Below are positions 22,628-32,541 of a stretch of DNA of 64,000 bases, piece after piece; position 1 is the stretch's first letter; every line of letters begins with the position of its first letter. The stretch lies in the NCBI RefSeq assembly GCF_000219215.1, contig NC_015726.1, positions 3,782,001 through 3,846,000 of the forward strand, written 5' to 3'. The DNA is from Cupriavidus necator N-1 (GTDB lineage Bacteria; Pseudomonadota; Gammaproteobacteria; Burkholderiales; Burkholderiaceae). The position numbers were made by a program, and so were the translations under genes. A model generated the notes under the pieces. The model ran no database searches, was not told the DNA's origin, and saw only the letters and a list, made by a program, of their open reading frames with translations.

Positions 22628-25060
22628 CTATGTCAGTTTAACGAACAGGATCGAGATCTGTGCACCGACGATCTCCGCACCTTCCATGCGATTGCGCAAC
22701 TCGATTCGCGCACCGTGTTCGTCAATGATCTTCTTTACCATCGCGAGCCCCAAGCCCGTGCCCTTGGCTTTCGTGGTCACATAGGGCTCGAACGCACGGC
22801 TCAGGATTCGTGGTGCAAAACCGGGACCATTGTCCGCAATGGTGAGCTTGACGGCCTGGCGGTTTTCGCCGGCAGAATCTTTGTATTCTACAGTCTCGGT
22901 GTGCAGAGTGATATGGGGCGCCGCCCTACCGGCCGCGACGTTCTCGGTGGCGGCATCCTGTGCGTTCTGCAGCAGGTTGTGGATGACCTGGCGCAACTGC
23001 GTCGGATCGCCCTTGATCTCGGGCAGCGCGGTGCCCAGCGTCGGATGGATCACCGGATGCTCGTGCACCGCGGGATCATCGATGCCGTACAGGTGCAGCA
23101 CCTCCGCCACCAGGCTGTTGAGCTGCAGCGACTGCAGCACCGCGGGCGGCGTGCGCGCGTAGTCGCGGAAATCATCGACCATGCGCTTCATCGCGGACAC
23201 CTGGTTGACGATGGTGGCGGCGCCACGCTTGAGCACATCGGCGTCGGTGCCCTCGAGCTTGGGCGAGAGCTTCATCTGCAGGCGCTCGGCCGAGAGCTGG
23301 ATCGGCGTCAGCGGGTTCTTGATCTCGTGCGCAAGGCGCCGTGCCACCTCGCCCCAGGCCACCGAGCGTTGAGCGGAAATCACATCGGAGATATCGTCGA
23401 ACACGATCACGTAGCCGGGCTCATCGCGCTCGCCGCCGGGCAGGCGTGCGCCGCGCACCAGCAGCGTAAGCGGCTGTTCTTCGCCCTGCGGCAGCTCGAT
23501 CTGCTTCTGCCAGTGCTCGGCGCCGCCCAGCACCTCGCTGGTGTTCTGGTCCGAGAAGGCCTGGCGCACGATCTCGCCGAACGGCCCCATGCCAGGGATC
23601 TGCTCCACCGGCAGGCCCAGCACCGCGCCGAGCGGCTGGCGGAAGATGCGCTCCGCGCCGGGATTGGCGGTAATCAGCACAAAACGGCGGTCGAACACCA
23701 GCACGCCTGCGGTCAGGTTCTGCAGCACGCTTTCCAGGTAGGCCTTCGATTGCTCCAGCGCGGTGCGGTTCTCTTCCACCGCCAGCCGCGCCTCGGCCAG
23801 CTGGCGCGTCATCTGGTTGAACTGCTGCGTGAGCATGCCGAGCTCGTCGCGGCTCTTCAGTTCGCGCTTGGGCGAGAGGTCGCCTTCGGCCACTTCCTTG
23901 GTCCCCTGCAGCAGCATCAGCAGCGGCCGCGCCAGTTGCCCGCCCAGCAGCAGCGCCAGCATCACCGCGATGAAGACGGCCAGGAACAGCGTCAGCGTCA
24001 GCGTGCCGATATACATCTTGCGCAGGCCGGTGCGGCCCAGTGCCTTCTCCTGGTATTCCTGGTACGCGCGCTGGACCTCGTCGGCATTGCGCGCGAGCAC
24101 CGCCGGCACCGGGTGCAGCACCTGCAGGTAACGCTCTTCGCGCACGGTCTCGCCGACCAGCCCGAAGCCGCTCGACGGCGATTCCTCCGGGCGGCGCTCC
24201 ACGGACAGGCCGGAGCCGGCCCAGCGCGGCGACTTGGCCAGCGCGCGCGGGGCGCTGCCGCCTGCCGCGTCAGTCTGTGCGGTGGTAGGGCTTGTGCCCA
24301 GTGGAATGATCACGCGCAGCCGGTACAGGTGGCTGCTGTCGGCGCGCTCGGTGCTCGGGCTGCCGTCACCTGACGGGTCGGTGCCGCCCTCCACCGCCGC
24401 GTAGCCACCGGCCAGCCGTGCCTGTTCGGCCAGCACGCCGGAAGGCAGGTCCGGCACCAGCGACGCATAGTTGCTGGACGCCGTGGCCAGCACGCGGCCG
24501 CTGCCGGTGAAGATGGCGGCTTCCTGGACCCCATACTGCTCGCGCAGGCGGTTCAGCTGCAGCGAGGTGGCCACGCCGGAGGCGCCGGCGAGCTGCTCGG
24601 CCATCAGGCGTGCCTTGACCTGCAGGTCGGCGAGCGAGCTGTCGATGGTGGCGCGGCCCAGGTTCAGGCCGGCCTCGAGCGCAGTTTCCACGCGCACGTC
24701 GAACCAGGACTCGATGCTGCGCGAGACGAACTGCAGCGAGACCAGGTAGATCAGCACGCCGGGCAGCACGCCCACCACGCCGAAGAACACGGCGAGCTTG
24801 GTCATCAGCCGCGTGCCGAACTTGCCGCGGCGATAGCGCAGCCACAGCGTCAGCGCCAGCGCACCCACGATCAGCACCAGCAGGGCGCCGATCACCAGGT
24901 TCACCTTGAACAGCAGCGTGAAATAGCGATCGAAGAATTCGGTGTTGGCCGATGCCCCGGCCAGCAGGCCCACCAGCACCAGCGCCAGGAAGACGATGAT
25001 CCCGGCCACGACGCGGTACAGCACGCGCCGGAACCGGCTGTCCCACAGCGAGTTGTTCAT
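22628..25060 (-). CDS. ntrY: NtrY-like membrane sensor histidine kinase
   Basis: An 810-residue kinase. Three or four membrane helices lie in the N-terminal 110 residues, then a large extracytoplasmic domain to about residue 340 (with a Ser/Pro-rich insertion near 230-285), another helix at about 355-375 and a HAMP segment (LLLQGTKEVAEGD). A PAS domain follows (YLESVLQNLTAGVLVFDRRF). The phosphoacceptor is H578 in RRLAHEIKNPLTP, and the ATPase boxes are NLLQNAQDAA, IADNGPGFAP and KGTGLGLAMVKKI. ATG 25060 overlaps the stop of the upstream DUF4390 gene by four bases, indicating translational coupling. It phosphorylates NtrX by family knowledge. Confidence 0.95.
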   Translation of the reverse strand: MNNSLWDSRFRRVLYRVVAGIIVFLALVLVGLLAGASANTEFFDRYFTLLFKVNLVIGALLVLIVGALALTLWLRYRRGKFGTRLMTKLAVFFGVVGVLPGVLIYLVSLQFVSRSIESWFDVRVETALEAGLNLGRATIDSSLADLQVKARLMAEQLAGASGVATSLQLNRLREQYGVQEAAIFTGSGRVLATASSNYASLVPDLPSGVLAEQARLAGGYAAVEGGTDPSGDGSPSTERADSSHLYRLRVIIPLGTSPTTAQTDAAGGSAPRALAKSPRWAGSGLSVERRPEESPSSGFGLVGETVREERYLQVLHPVPAVLARNADEVQRAYQEYQEKALGRTGLRKMYIGTLTLTLFLAVFIAVMLALLLGGQLARPLLMLLQGTKEVAEGDLSPKRELKSRDELGMLTQQFNQMTRQLAEARLAVEENRTALEQSKAYLESVLQNLTAGVLVFDRRFVLITANPGAERIFRQPLGAVLGLPVEQIPGMGPFGEIVRQAFSDQNTSEVLGGAEHWQKQIELPQGEEQPLTLLVRGARLPGGERDEPGYVIVFDDISDVISAQRSVAWGEVARRLAHEIKNPLTPIQLSAERLQMKLSPKLEGTDADVLKRGAATIVNQVSAMKRMVDDFRDYARTPPAVLQSLQLNSLVAEVLHLYGIDDPAVHEHPVIHPTLGTALPEIKGDPTQLRQVIHNLLQNAQDAATENVAAGRAAPHITLHTETVEYKDSAGENRQAVKLTIADNGPGFAPRILSRAFEPYVTTKAKGTGLGLAMVKKIIDEHGARIELRNRMEGAEIVGAQISILFVKLT

Positions 25061-25923
25061 GGCTGGCTCGATGCGGGCTGCACCAGCAGTGCGGGCGACA
25101 GTCCATACGACACCGTCTGCATGGTCAGGCCGCGCGAGTCAATGGCAGCGGCCGGCGCCGACGCAGGCGCGGGTACGGCGGGCGATGCCGGCAGCGCCGG
25201 CGATGCGGGGCCTGGGGCCGGCGCGGGCGGCGGCGGTGCTGCGGGCGGCGGCGGTGGCGGCGGTGGCGGCGGTGGGTTCAGGTCCGTCGGCACCGTATAG
25301 ACAAAGCGCCGCCAGTCGGAGGCCAGGTTCCATTCACGCGTGTTGACGGCGTTGATCTGGAACGGCTTGGGCAGTTGCGACAGGTCCAGCCGCATGCGCA
25401 CTTCGGCGTGGTAGGTCTCGCCCGGCTTGACCGCATTGCGCTCGAACACGCGCCAGCCGCGCACGCGCTGGATGAACTGCAGCGCGCTCTTCAAGCGCGT
25501 GAATGGCAGCTGCAGGCCGCCGGTGGAGACACGGTACTGGCGCGTCAGCGGCTGGTACGACAGGCGCACGCTGCGGGTGGTGTTGACCGGCTTGTCGTCG
25601 AACCAGTACCAGCGCGAACGCGAGAGCTGGAAGTCGACCGCGAAATAGAGGGAGATGCCCTTGTGCAATGCGTCTTCCAGCACGGGTGGCAGGTCGAAGT
25701 CGAAGCTGGCGGCAAGCTCGAAGCCGCCATCCTGGAATTCGATGCGCGCGTCGGTGGCCTCGATGACCTGTGCGCGCGCAGCGGGCGGCAACCACAGTAG
25801 CGAGGCGAGCGCCAGCACCAGTGCAAGCCACCACCGCGCCAGCAGGCCACGCCTGCCCGCGCCGCCGGGGCGCAGACGCGGGCACGCCTGGTCCGCGGCA
25901 GTGTCCACGTTCGTGTTCAACAT
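25057..25923 (-). CDS. DUF4390 exported protein
   Basis: A 288-residue protein with a signal or anchor helix (WWLALVLALASLLWLPPAARA) and a DUF4390 domain (about residues 55-210: IEATDARIEFQDGGFEL, ISLYFAVDFQL, SVRLSYQPLTRQYRV). A striking run of 11 consecutive prolines begins a Pro/Ala tail of about 70 residues. The gene regularly precedes ntrYX in beta-proteobacteria and overlaps ntrY by four bases, so it probably functions with that sensor, but its activity is unknown. An in-frame ATG at 25959 would add 12 residues; neither start has a good ribosome-binding site. Confidence 0.87.
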   Translation of the reverse strand: MLNTNVDTAADQACPRLRPGGAGRRGLLARWWLALVLALASLLWLPPAARAQVIEATDARIEFQDGGFELAASFDFDLPPVLEDALHKGISLYFAVDFQLSRSRWYWFDDKPVNTTRSVRLSYQPLTRQYRVSTGGLQLPFTRLKSALQFIQRVRGWRVFERNAVKPGETYHAEVRMRLDLSQLPKPFQINAVNTREWNLASDWRRFVYTVPTDLNPPPPPPPPPPPAAPPPPAPAPGPASPALPASPAVPAPASAPAAAIDSRGLTMQTVSYGLSPALLVQPASSQP

Positions 25924-25968
25924 GACGCGGAAGTCTGACAGGCGCGGCGTGCTCAGCATCGGATCAGA

Positions 25969-27390
25969 TCAGGCGCGTTTCTGGAAGCGGGCGTAGAAGA
26001 AGCCATCGTGATCCGACGGCAGGCTGGTGCCGGCCGTGGCGTCCTTTTCGCCATTGGCGCCGGCTGCTTGCGTGGTATGAGTGCCGGGCAGCAGCTGCCC
26101 CGGCGCCTGCAATCGTATCGCATCTGCCAGCTGGGCACCAAACCAGCGCGCCTGCTCCTCGCCTTCCGTTGGGAAAATAGAACAGGTGACATAGACCAGG
26201 ATGCCGCCCGGTTTGAGCAGCGGCCACAGTTGCGAGACGATGCGGCGCTGCTCGGTGATGAGCTTGGCAATATCGGTCTCGCGGCGCAGCCAGCGGATAT
26301 CGGGATGGCGCCGCACAATGCCCGAAGCGGAGCACGGCACGTCGGCCAGGATGCGGTCAAAGAGCTGGCCGTCCCACCAGTCGGCGGGCCGGCTGGCATC
26401 GCCGACCACGATCCTGGCCTGCTTGCCCAGGCGCGCCAGGTTCTCGCCGATGCGGGTGGTGCGCTGCGGGTCGCTTTCCACCGCGGTGACGTCGATATCG
26501 GCCAGTTCCAGCAGGTGCCCGGTCTTGCCGCCGGGCGCCGCGCAGGCATCCAGCACGCGCATGCCGTCGGCCACCTCGAGCAGCGGCGCGGCCAGCTGCG
26601 CGCCGGCATCCTGCACCGAGACCACGCCTTCGGTAAAGCCCGGCAACTGCGTCACCGGCACCGCGCGCACCAGGCGCACGGCCTGCGGGCCGACCACATG
26701 GCCAGCCAGGCCGGCGTTGGCAAGATCGGTCTGGTACTGCTGCACGGACACGCGCGCGGTGTTGACGCGCACCGTCATCGGCGGGCGCACGTTGGCGCTG
26801 GCGGCCAGGGCCATCCACTGGTCCGGGTAGGCCTCGCGCAGCATGCGCAGCCACCACGGCGGCAGGTTCCAGCGCGCCTGCTCGTCGCGGTTGACGTCGG
26901 CCAGCAGCGCCTTGCGTTCGCGCAGGAAACGGCGCAGCACCGCGTTGACCAGGCCGCGCGCATGCGCAGTCTTGGGTTCGGAGGCGGCGGCGCTGACCGC
27001 CTGGTCGACCACAGTGAAGGTGCTGTAGCCCGGGCGGCCGGCGTCCGCGTCCTGGCGCGTCTTGTCCGCGCTGTCGTGCTTGTCGCGCGGGCCCGGCGCG
27101 TGCTCCAGCAGTAGCGCCAGTGCCACGGCCAGCAGCGAATCGACCTGCGCGCCCGGCGGGCGCGTGACCAGCTTCGTCACCAGTGCGCGTGCCGTGCCGA
27201 ACTGGCGCATGGTGCGATAGGCGATGTCCTGCAGCGCGCCGCGCGTGGCGGCATCGCGCACGCGGTCCAGGCGCAGCTGTGCGGCGGCGTCCTCGATCGC
27301 CTGGGGCAAGGCTGTGCCTTCGCTGACGGCGCGCACCGCGGTGGCGGCGCCAAGCATCTGGAAGGCAAGCGAATCGGGAGGCAGGCGCAT
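25969..27390 (-). CDS. rsmB: 16S rRNA (cytosine-967 C5)-methyltransferase
   Basis: A 473-residue RNA methyltransferase using SAM to make m5C967 in the small subunit. The N-terminal NusB-like domain (residues about 1-150) carries two extra Asp/Lys-rich insertions. The catalytic domain shows DACAAPGGKTGHLLEL (SAM site) and DVPCSASGIVRRHPDI (catalytic Cys), then VYVTCSIFPTEGE. Start ATG 27390 is chosen for family length. It lies after htpX and a terminator on the same strand, 45 bp before DUF4390. Confidence 0.96.
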   Translation of the reverse strand: MRLPPDSLAFQMLGAATAVRAVSEGTALPQAIEDAAAQLRLDRVRDAATRGALQDIAYRTMRQFGTARALVTKLVTRPPGAQVDSLLAVALALLLEHAPGPRDKHDSADKTRQDADAGRPGYSTFTVVDQAVSAAASEPKTAHARGLVNAVLRRFLRERKALLADVNRDEQARWNLPPWWLRMLREAYPDQWMALAASANVRPPMTVRVNTARVSVQQYQTDLANAGLAGHVVGPQAVRLVRAVPVTQLPGFTEGVVSVQDAGAQLAAPLLEVADGMRVLDACAAPGGKTGHLLELADIDVTAVESDPQRTTRIGENLARLGKQARIVVGDASRPADWWDGQLFDRILADVPCSASGIVRRHPDIRWLRRETDIAKLITEQRRIVSQLWPLLKPGGILVYVTCSIFPTEGEEQARWFGAQLADAIRLQAPGQLLPGTHTTQAAGANGEKDATAGTSLPSDHDGFFYARFQKRA

Positions 27391-27445
27391 ATCGGTCAGG
27401 CAGCGGGTCAGGTGTTGGAATCGGGAAGCAGGCCGGCACGGGCAC

Positions 27446-27481
27446 AAAAAAAAGCCCGCCGGTCCATGCGGAACAGCGGGC
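27446..27481 (-). terminator. Rho-independent terminator of htpX
   Basis: Arms GCGGGC (27476-27481) and GCCCGC (27454-27459) on either side of a CCG-containing loop, followed on the minus strand by eight T. It separates htpX from rsmB. Confidence 0.85.
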
Positions 27482-27523
27482 AGTTTACCCTGTGCGGGGG
27501 CCCTGCCCCGGATTTCCGGCCGC

Positions 27524-28384
27524 TCAGGCGGGATAGGTGCCGGTCTGGGCCATCTGCATCAGGCGCGCGATGCGCTCCTCGGTGGCCGGGTGGGTCGAGA
27601 ACAGATTGGCGATGGCGCCGCCCGAGAGCGGGTTCATGATCATCATCTGCGCCGTGGCCGGGTGTTCTTCTGCCGCCTGGAACGGGATGCCCTGGGCGTA
27701 GCGGTGGATCTTGTCCAGTGCGCTGGCCAGCGCCTGCGGGTCGCCGCTGATCTCGGCGCCGCCGCGGTCGGCCTCGAACTCACGTGCGCGTGAGATCGCC
27801 ATCTGGATCAGCGATGCCGCCAGCGGGGCCAGGATTGCCACGGCAATGCTGGCGATCGGGTTGCTGCGGTTGCCGTTCTCGTCGCGCCCGCCGAAGAACA
27901 TTGCCATATTCGCCAGCGCCGAGATCGCACCGGCCATGGTGGCGGCGATGGTCGAGGTCAGGATGTCGCGGTGGCGCACGTGCGCCAGCTCATGCGCCAT
28001 CACGCCGCGCAGTTCTCGCTCGGACAGCACCCGCAGGATGCCGGTGGTGGCCGCCACCGCGGCGTGCTCCGGGTTGCGGCCGGTGGCAAAGGCGTTGGGC
28101 GCGTCTTCGTTGATCAGGTACACGCGCGGCATCGGCAGGCCGGCGCGCTGCGCCAGTTCCTGCACCATGCCGTAGAACTGCGGCGCGCTGCCGGCGTCGA
28201 CTTCCTGCGCGTTGTACATGCGCAGGACCATCTTGTCCGAGAACCAGTAGGAGAAGAAGTTCATGCCCAGCGCAAGTAGCAGCGCCATCATCATGCCGCT
28301 GCGCCCGCCGATCATGCCGCCGATGACGATGAACAGCGCCGTGATGGCCGCCATCAGCATGAAGGTCTTGACCCAGTTGAACAT
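27524..28384 (-). CDS. htpX: M48 membrane metalloprotease HtpX
   Basis: A 286-residue inner-membrane zinc protease that degrades misfolded membrane proteins. Two N-terminal helices occupy residues 5-50. The zinc-binding motif is HELAH (H131 to H135) in [14 protein letters not shown]. Further helices lie near residues 150-200, followed by the third zinc ligand region [11 protein letters not shown]. Length and order match E. coli HtpX. No CpxR-type box was found close upstream. It ends in a strong terminator. Confidence 0.96.
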   Translation of the reverse strand: MFNWVKTFMLMAAITALFIVIGGMIGGRSGMMMALLLALGMNFFSYWFSDKMVLRMYNAQEVDAGSAPQFYGMVQELAQRAGLPMPRVYLINEDAPNAFATGRNPEHAAVAATTGILRVLSERELRGVMAHELAHVRHRDILTSTIAATMAGAISALANMAMFFGGRDENGNRSNPIASIAVAILAPLAASLIQMAISRAREFEADRGGAEISGDPQALASALDKIHRYAQGIPFQAAEEHPATAQMMIMNPLSGGAIANLFSTHPATEERIARLMQMAQTGTYPA

Positions 28385-28572
28385 TGCGGTGATCTCCGTG
28401 TAATCGTGAGCCGCGTCCCGGGGGAAAAGCGGACGCGATGACCGTTAGATAGGGGGTGATACCCGAAAATTCAACGGCTGTTCAACGGTTTCAGGGGGAG
28501 CCGTGGCCGGTCGCGCCCGCCGGGCGGTTCCACCGGCACTTATGTTGCCATGTGCGGCAAAGGCCTGCCCGA

Positions 28573-29586
28573 TCATGCCTGTGCGGCGCCGTTGCCGGGT
28601 ACCGCGCAGCGCGTGCCCGGCGGCAGCGGCAGCCCTTGCAGGAACTGCTGCGCCGGCTGGCGGCGCCCGCCCGGCTTCTGCAGCTCGGTGACCTGCAGTG
28701 CGCTGCCCTCGCCGCAGGCGATGATGACGCCGGCGGCGTCGGCCGCCAGCACCGTGCCGGGCGGATGCGGCAGGCTGCTGGCGGCGGCCAGCGGCACGGC
28801 CTGCCAGCACTTGATCACGGTATCGCCGACCTGCACCGTCGCGCCCGGAAAGGGGTTGAACGCGCGCACCTGGTTGGCCAGCGCCGCGGCCGGGCGGCGC
28901 AGGTCCAGCGGCGCCTCGTCCTTGGCGATCTTCTCGGCGTAGGTGACGCCTTCGGCCGGCTGCGGCGTGGCGGCCAGCGCGCGGCCGGCGGCCAGTTCCT
29001 GCAGCGCTGCCACGGTCAAGCGCGCGCCCAGCGCGGCCAGGGTGTCGTGCAGCTTGCCGGTGGTGTCGTCCGGGCCGATCGGCACGGCCTCGCGCGTGAG
29101 CATGTCGCCGGTGTCCAGGCCTTCGTCCATCTGCATCAGCGTGATGCCGGTCTCGGCATCGCCCGCTTCGATGGCGCGGTGGATCGGCGCTGCGCCGCGC
29201 CAGCGCGGCAGCAGCGAGCCGTGGATATTCAGGCAGCCCAGGCGCGGCAGGGTCAGCACCTCGGCCGGCAGGATCAGGCCGTAGGCGGCCACCACCATCA
29301 CGTCGGGGGCGGTGCCGGCGAGCGCGTCGATGGCCGCGGCGGCGTCTTCCGGGTACTTGCCCTGGCGGCGCAGCGAGCGCGGCTGCAGCACTGGCCCAAG
29401 GCCGCTGGCGGCGGCGAACTGCTTCACCGGGCTGGCCTGCAGCTGCAGGCCGCGGCCGGCGGGGCGGTCAGGCTGCGTCAGCACCGCCACGACGGGAAAA
29501 CCGGCGGCGTGGATGGCTTCCAGCGCGACGCGCGCGAACTCGGGCGTGCCGGCAAAGGCGACACGCAGGGGTCTGGCTTGGGACAT
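28573..29586 (-). CDS. fmt: Methionyl-tRNA formyltransferase
   Basis: A 337-residue enzyme that formylates initiator Met-tRNA using 10-formyl-tetrahydrofolate. The catalytic region reads [23 protein letters not shown] with the Asn-His pair, preceded by [14 protein letters not shown]; the substrate-gripping start is [11 protein letters not shown]. The C-terminal OB-fold domain is complete. It lies 152 bp downstream of def on the same strand, so formylation and deformylation are encoded together as in most bacteria. Confidence 0.97.
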   Translation of the reverse strand: MSQARPLRVAFAGTPEFARVALEAIHAAGFPVVAVLTQPDRPAGRGLQLQASPVKQFAAASGLGPVLQPRSLRRQGKYPEDAAAAIDALAGTAPDVMVVAAYGLILPAEVLTLPRLGCLNIHGSLLPRWRGAAPIHRAIEAGDAETGITLMQMDEGLDTGDMLTREAVPIGPDDTTGKLHDTLAALGARLTVAALQELAAGRALAATPQPAEGVTYAEKIAKDEAPLDLRRPAAALANQVRAFNPFPGATVQVGDTVIKCWQAVPLAAASSLPHPPGTVLAADAAGVIIACGEGSALQVTELQKPGGRRQPAQQFLQGLPLPPGTRCAVPGNGAAQA

Positions 29587-29611
29587 GGCAGGTTCCGTGG
29601 CCTGAAGCAGA

Positions 29612-29633
29612 ACCGGCCGCTATCGCGGCCGGT
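29612..29633. terminator. Stem-loop between def and fmt
   Basis: Perfect 9-bp arms ACCGGCCGC (29612-29620) and GCGGCCGGT (29625-29633) with loop TATC. The T-run is on the plus-strand side, away from the direction of def transcription, so on the minus strand it may act only as a weak attenuator or mRNA hairpin. Confidence 0.45.
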
Positions 29634-29738
29634 GCTTTTGTTCTTCGGAAGTCATAAAGATAACAGACCCCGCGCGGGTGCCGCGCGTTGGCGCCGGGAT
29701 TCCGGGCAGGCTGTTACATCTTTGTGGCAGGACGCCGC

Positions 29739-30245
29739 TTACATGCGGGTGCGCTCGCGCTTCTGCAGCCTGCTCTTGATGCGGTTGAGCTTGAGCGGCG
29801 ACAGGTACTCGACAAAGACCTTGCCGCGCAGGTGATCGATCTCGTGCTGGATGCAGACCGCCAGCAGGTCGTCGGCTTCGAGCTCGAAGCTTTCGCCCTT
29901 CTCGTTGAGCGCGCGCACGCGCACCCGGTCGGGGCGCTCGACGCGGTCATAGACCTCGGGCACCGACAGGCAGCCCTCTTCCCACACCTTGCGGTTGTCG
30001 CTGGCCCAGATGATCTCCGGGTTGATAAAGACCTGGAGCTGGTCGCGCGTTTCCGAGACGTCGATCACCACCACCTGCTCGTGCACGTTGACCTGCGTGG
30101 CGGCCAGCCCGATGCCGGGCGCTTCGTACATGGTTTCAGCCATGTCCTTCACCAGCTGGCGGATACGGTCGTCCACCGCCGCAACGGGTTTGGCAACGGT
30201 GTGCAGGCGGGGATCAGGGTAGGTCAGGATATCGAGTTTTGCCAT
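29739..30245 (-). CDS. def: Peptide deformylase
   Basis: A 168-residue Fe/Zn hydrolase that removes N-formyl groups from nascent proteins. All three family motifs are present: [13 protein letters not shown] (metal-binding Cys) and QHEIDHLRG (two metal-binding His and catalytic Glu). Start ATG 30245 gives the standard [11 protein letters not shown]; the frame opens at 30260. It is divergent from the LysM gene, with 160 bp between starts. Confidence 0.97.
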   Translation of the reverse strand: MAKLDILTYPDPRLHTVAKPVAAVDDRIRQLVKDMAETMYEAPGIGLAATQVNVHEQVVVIDVSETRDQLQVFINPEIIWASDNRKVWEEGCLSVPEVYDRVERPDRVRVRALNEKGESFELEADDLLAVCIQHEIDHLRGKVFVEYLSPLKLNRIKSRLQKRERTRM

Positions 30246-30405
30246 GATGCTCAGGCGCAACGCCGGCTGCTGCCGGCAACCGGACCGCGTTGCGGCGGCC
30301 GGTGTTTACATGCAGAATCGGGGCGCAAGTACAAAAATTCAAGGCGCGCCGCAACAGGCGCGCTCTCCCGGGTCAATCCGGCCGAACCACCGGCCGGTCA
30401 GGAAA

Positions 30406-31587
30406 ATGCGCGATCTTACCAAAGAACACCAGGCGGCGTCGGGCCGCAGGCTGCACGCGTTCATCCCTAAGTTTGCTTGTGCGCTGTTGAGTGCCGCTGG
30501 CTTCACTGCCGCGGCCACGCTTCCGGCCCTGGCCGCGGACCTGACGGTCACGCCGGCACAGCAGGCCGAAGCCCAGCGCACGGCCCAACAGGGCATTCCC
30601 GTTTCAGAACTGTCTCCCAATGCGCCGTCGCAGTACACCGTGCGCATGGGTGACACGCTGTGGGGGATCTCGGGCCGCTTCCTGCGCCAGCCATGGCGCT
30701 GGCCTGAGCTATGGGGCATGAACCGGCAACAGATCCGCAACCCGCACCTGATCTATCCGGGACAGATCCTGTACCTGATCCAGCGCGACGGCCGTGCCTG
30801 GCTGTCGACCACGCCGGGCGGCAGCGGCACGGTGCGCCTGTCGCCGCAGATGCGCGGCGGCGCCGCCGATGGCGCCGCCATCCAGAGCATCGCGGCCGCC
30901 GATATCGAGCCCTTCCTGATCCGGCCGCTGGTGGTCGACCAGGACACGCTGGCCACCTCAGCGCGCATCGTCGCCGTGTCCGAGTCGCGCGTCATCCTTG
31001 GCCGCGACGACACCGGCTACGCGCGCGGCATCCCCGCCGACGCGCCGCAAGGCAGCGACTGGCAGGCCTACCGCCCGGTCACCCCGGTGCGCGACCCCGT
31101 CACCAATGCCGTGCTCGGCTACGAGGCCGAATACGAAGGCAACGTGCGCCTGGCGCGCGGCGCGCAGGGCCCGGACGCGGTCTCGACTATGCAGGTCACG
31201 CAGGCCAGGCAAGAGATGGGCGTGGGCACGCTGCTGATGCCGCAGCCCGCGCGCGAAGCGCTGCGCTACGTGCCGCACGCGCCCGATACGCAGTTCGACG
31301 GCCGCGTGGCCAAGGTCTATGGCGGGGTCGAGTTCGGCGGCGCCAGGCAGGTGGTGGTGCTCAACCTCGGCAGCCAGGCCGGGGTGGAGCCCGGGCATGT
31401 GCTGGCGCTGTCGCGCGCCGGCGAGACCGTGGCCGACAAGACCGACAGCAACCGCGCCATCCGCCTGCCCGACGAACGCTACGGCCTGGCCTTTGTCTTC
31501 CGCGTGTTCCCGGGGGTGTCGTATGCGCTGGTCACCGACGCCTCCAACGTGATCGCGGTCGGCGACCGGGCGACCTCGCCGCGCTGA
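30406..31587 (+). CDS. LysM domain-containing exported protein
   Basis: A 393-residue secreted protein with a signal peptide ending near TLPALAADL, then one LysM peptidoglycan-binding domain (QYTVRMGDTLWGISGRFL through NPHLIYPGQILYLI), followed by a long domain of unknown structure found with LysM in beta-proteobacteria. It commonly sits next to dprA and divergent from def, as here. The likely location is periplasm bound to peptidoglycan. The start is taken at ATG 30406 (AGGA close upstream) because it gives a normal signal peptide; the frame is open to 30244. Confidence 0.88.
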   Translation: MRDLTKEHQAASGRRLHAFIPKFACALLSAAGFTAAATLPALAADLTVTPAQQAEAQRTAQQGIPVSELSPNAPSQYTVRMGDTLWGISGRFLRQPWRWPELWGMNRQQIRNPHLIYPGQILYLIQRDGRAWLSTTPGGSGTVRLSPQMRGGAADGAAIQSIAAADIEPFLIRPLVVDQDTLATSARIVAVSESRVILGRDDTGYARGIPADAPQGSDWQAYRPVTPVRDPVTNAVLGYEAEYEGNVRLARGAQGPDAVSTMQVTQARQEMGVGTLLMPQPAREALRYVPHAPDTQFDGRVAKVYGGVEFGGARQVVVLNLGSQAGVEPGHVLALSRAGETVADKTDSNRAIRLPDERYGLAFVFRVFPGVSYALVTDASNVIAVGDRATSPR

Positions 31588-31640
31588 GCCGGTCTTGGCG
31601 ACATCGCAGGCGGCCCCGGCGGCCGCCGCTTCCCTTTGCC

Positions 31641-32473
31641 ATGCCGGCGCTGCCGGCACTGGTCGAACGCACCCTCGCCTGGCTCGGCACGCCCGGCAAC
31701 CATGTGGTCACGATCGGCGACGACACCTACCCTGCCCGCCTGTTCGACCTGCCCGACCCGCCGCCGCTGCTATATATCAAAGGCGATCCCGCGCTGCTGG
31801 CGCGTCCTTCGGTGGCCATCGTCGGCGCGCGCGGCGCCACCGAGCAGGGCAGGCGCGATGCGCAGGCCTTCGGGCGGGCGCTGTCCGAGTCGAGGCTGGC
31901 GGTGGTTTCGGGGCTGGCGCTGGGCGCGTCGATGCCGCCGCCCATGCCGGCGGACTGCAGGGCTGCGGCGGTACCGTCGCTGTTACGGGTACGGGGGCCG
32001 GCCGGGTCTATCCGGCCGAGAACCTGGCGCTGGCGTACCAAGTGGCCCCGCGCGGCGCGCTCGGGCTCGCTGATCACCGCACGGCTTGCGGCGAGCTGGC
32101 GCGCGAGGTATTTGCGGTCCCGGGCTCGATCCACGCGCCGCTGTCAGCAGGCTGCCACCTGCTGATCCGCCAGGGCGCCAAGCTTGTGGAGCGCGTGGAG
32201 GACGTGCTGAAAGAGATCAACCTGCTGCCGGCACCTGCCTGCCCGGCTGCCAGGCGCGTTTCCGCGTCCGTACCGGAGCAACCAGATCTTTCTGACTTTG
32301 CTGGCTACGCCGACCCCCTGCTGGCCGCTCTCGGCTACGATCCGGTTACGCTGGATGCGCTGTGCGAGCGCAGCGGCCAGCCGCCGGAAGCCGCCGCGGC
32401 GCGCCTGCTGGAACTGGAACTGGCCGGGCACGCCGAGCGTCTACCGGGAAACCTGTTCCGGCGGCTTGGGTGA
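31641..32473 (+). pseudogene. dprA: dprA (DNA processing protein A), disrupted by two frameshifts and an internal deletion
   Basis: DprA loads RecA onto incoming single-stranded DNA during natural transformation. The reading starts intact at ATG 31641 (ALPALVERTLAWLGT, later VSGLALG). At about 31926 two extra bases move the frame; the match then continues as DAAAHAGGLQGCGGTVAV and RVYPAENLALAYQVA. Near 32050-32058 roughly 35-40 codons are missing, including the conserved FPRRNRIIAG region, and the text resumes as SGSLITARLAA in the first frame. At 32091-32092 one base is missing and the rest (ELAREVFAVPGSIH through the C-terminal winged helix) is in the second frame. No single frame gives a working protein. 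Confidence 0.88.
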
Positions 32474-32541
32474 GCCGCAGCGCAATACCGATACAATCGC
32501 CGGCAGCCCGCGTATCGCGGGCGCCTCATGTTTCCGATGCC

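Noticed and set aside
31595..32473. A 292-codon frame starting upstream of dprA as an intact DprA variant
   Set aside because: Its first 110 residues are an out-of-frame reading; DprA similarity begins only after the first frameshift and it lacks the deleted core region.
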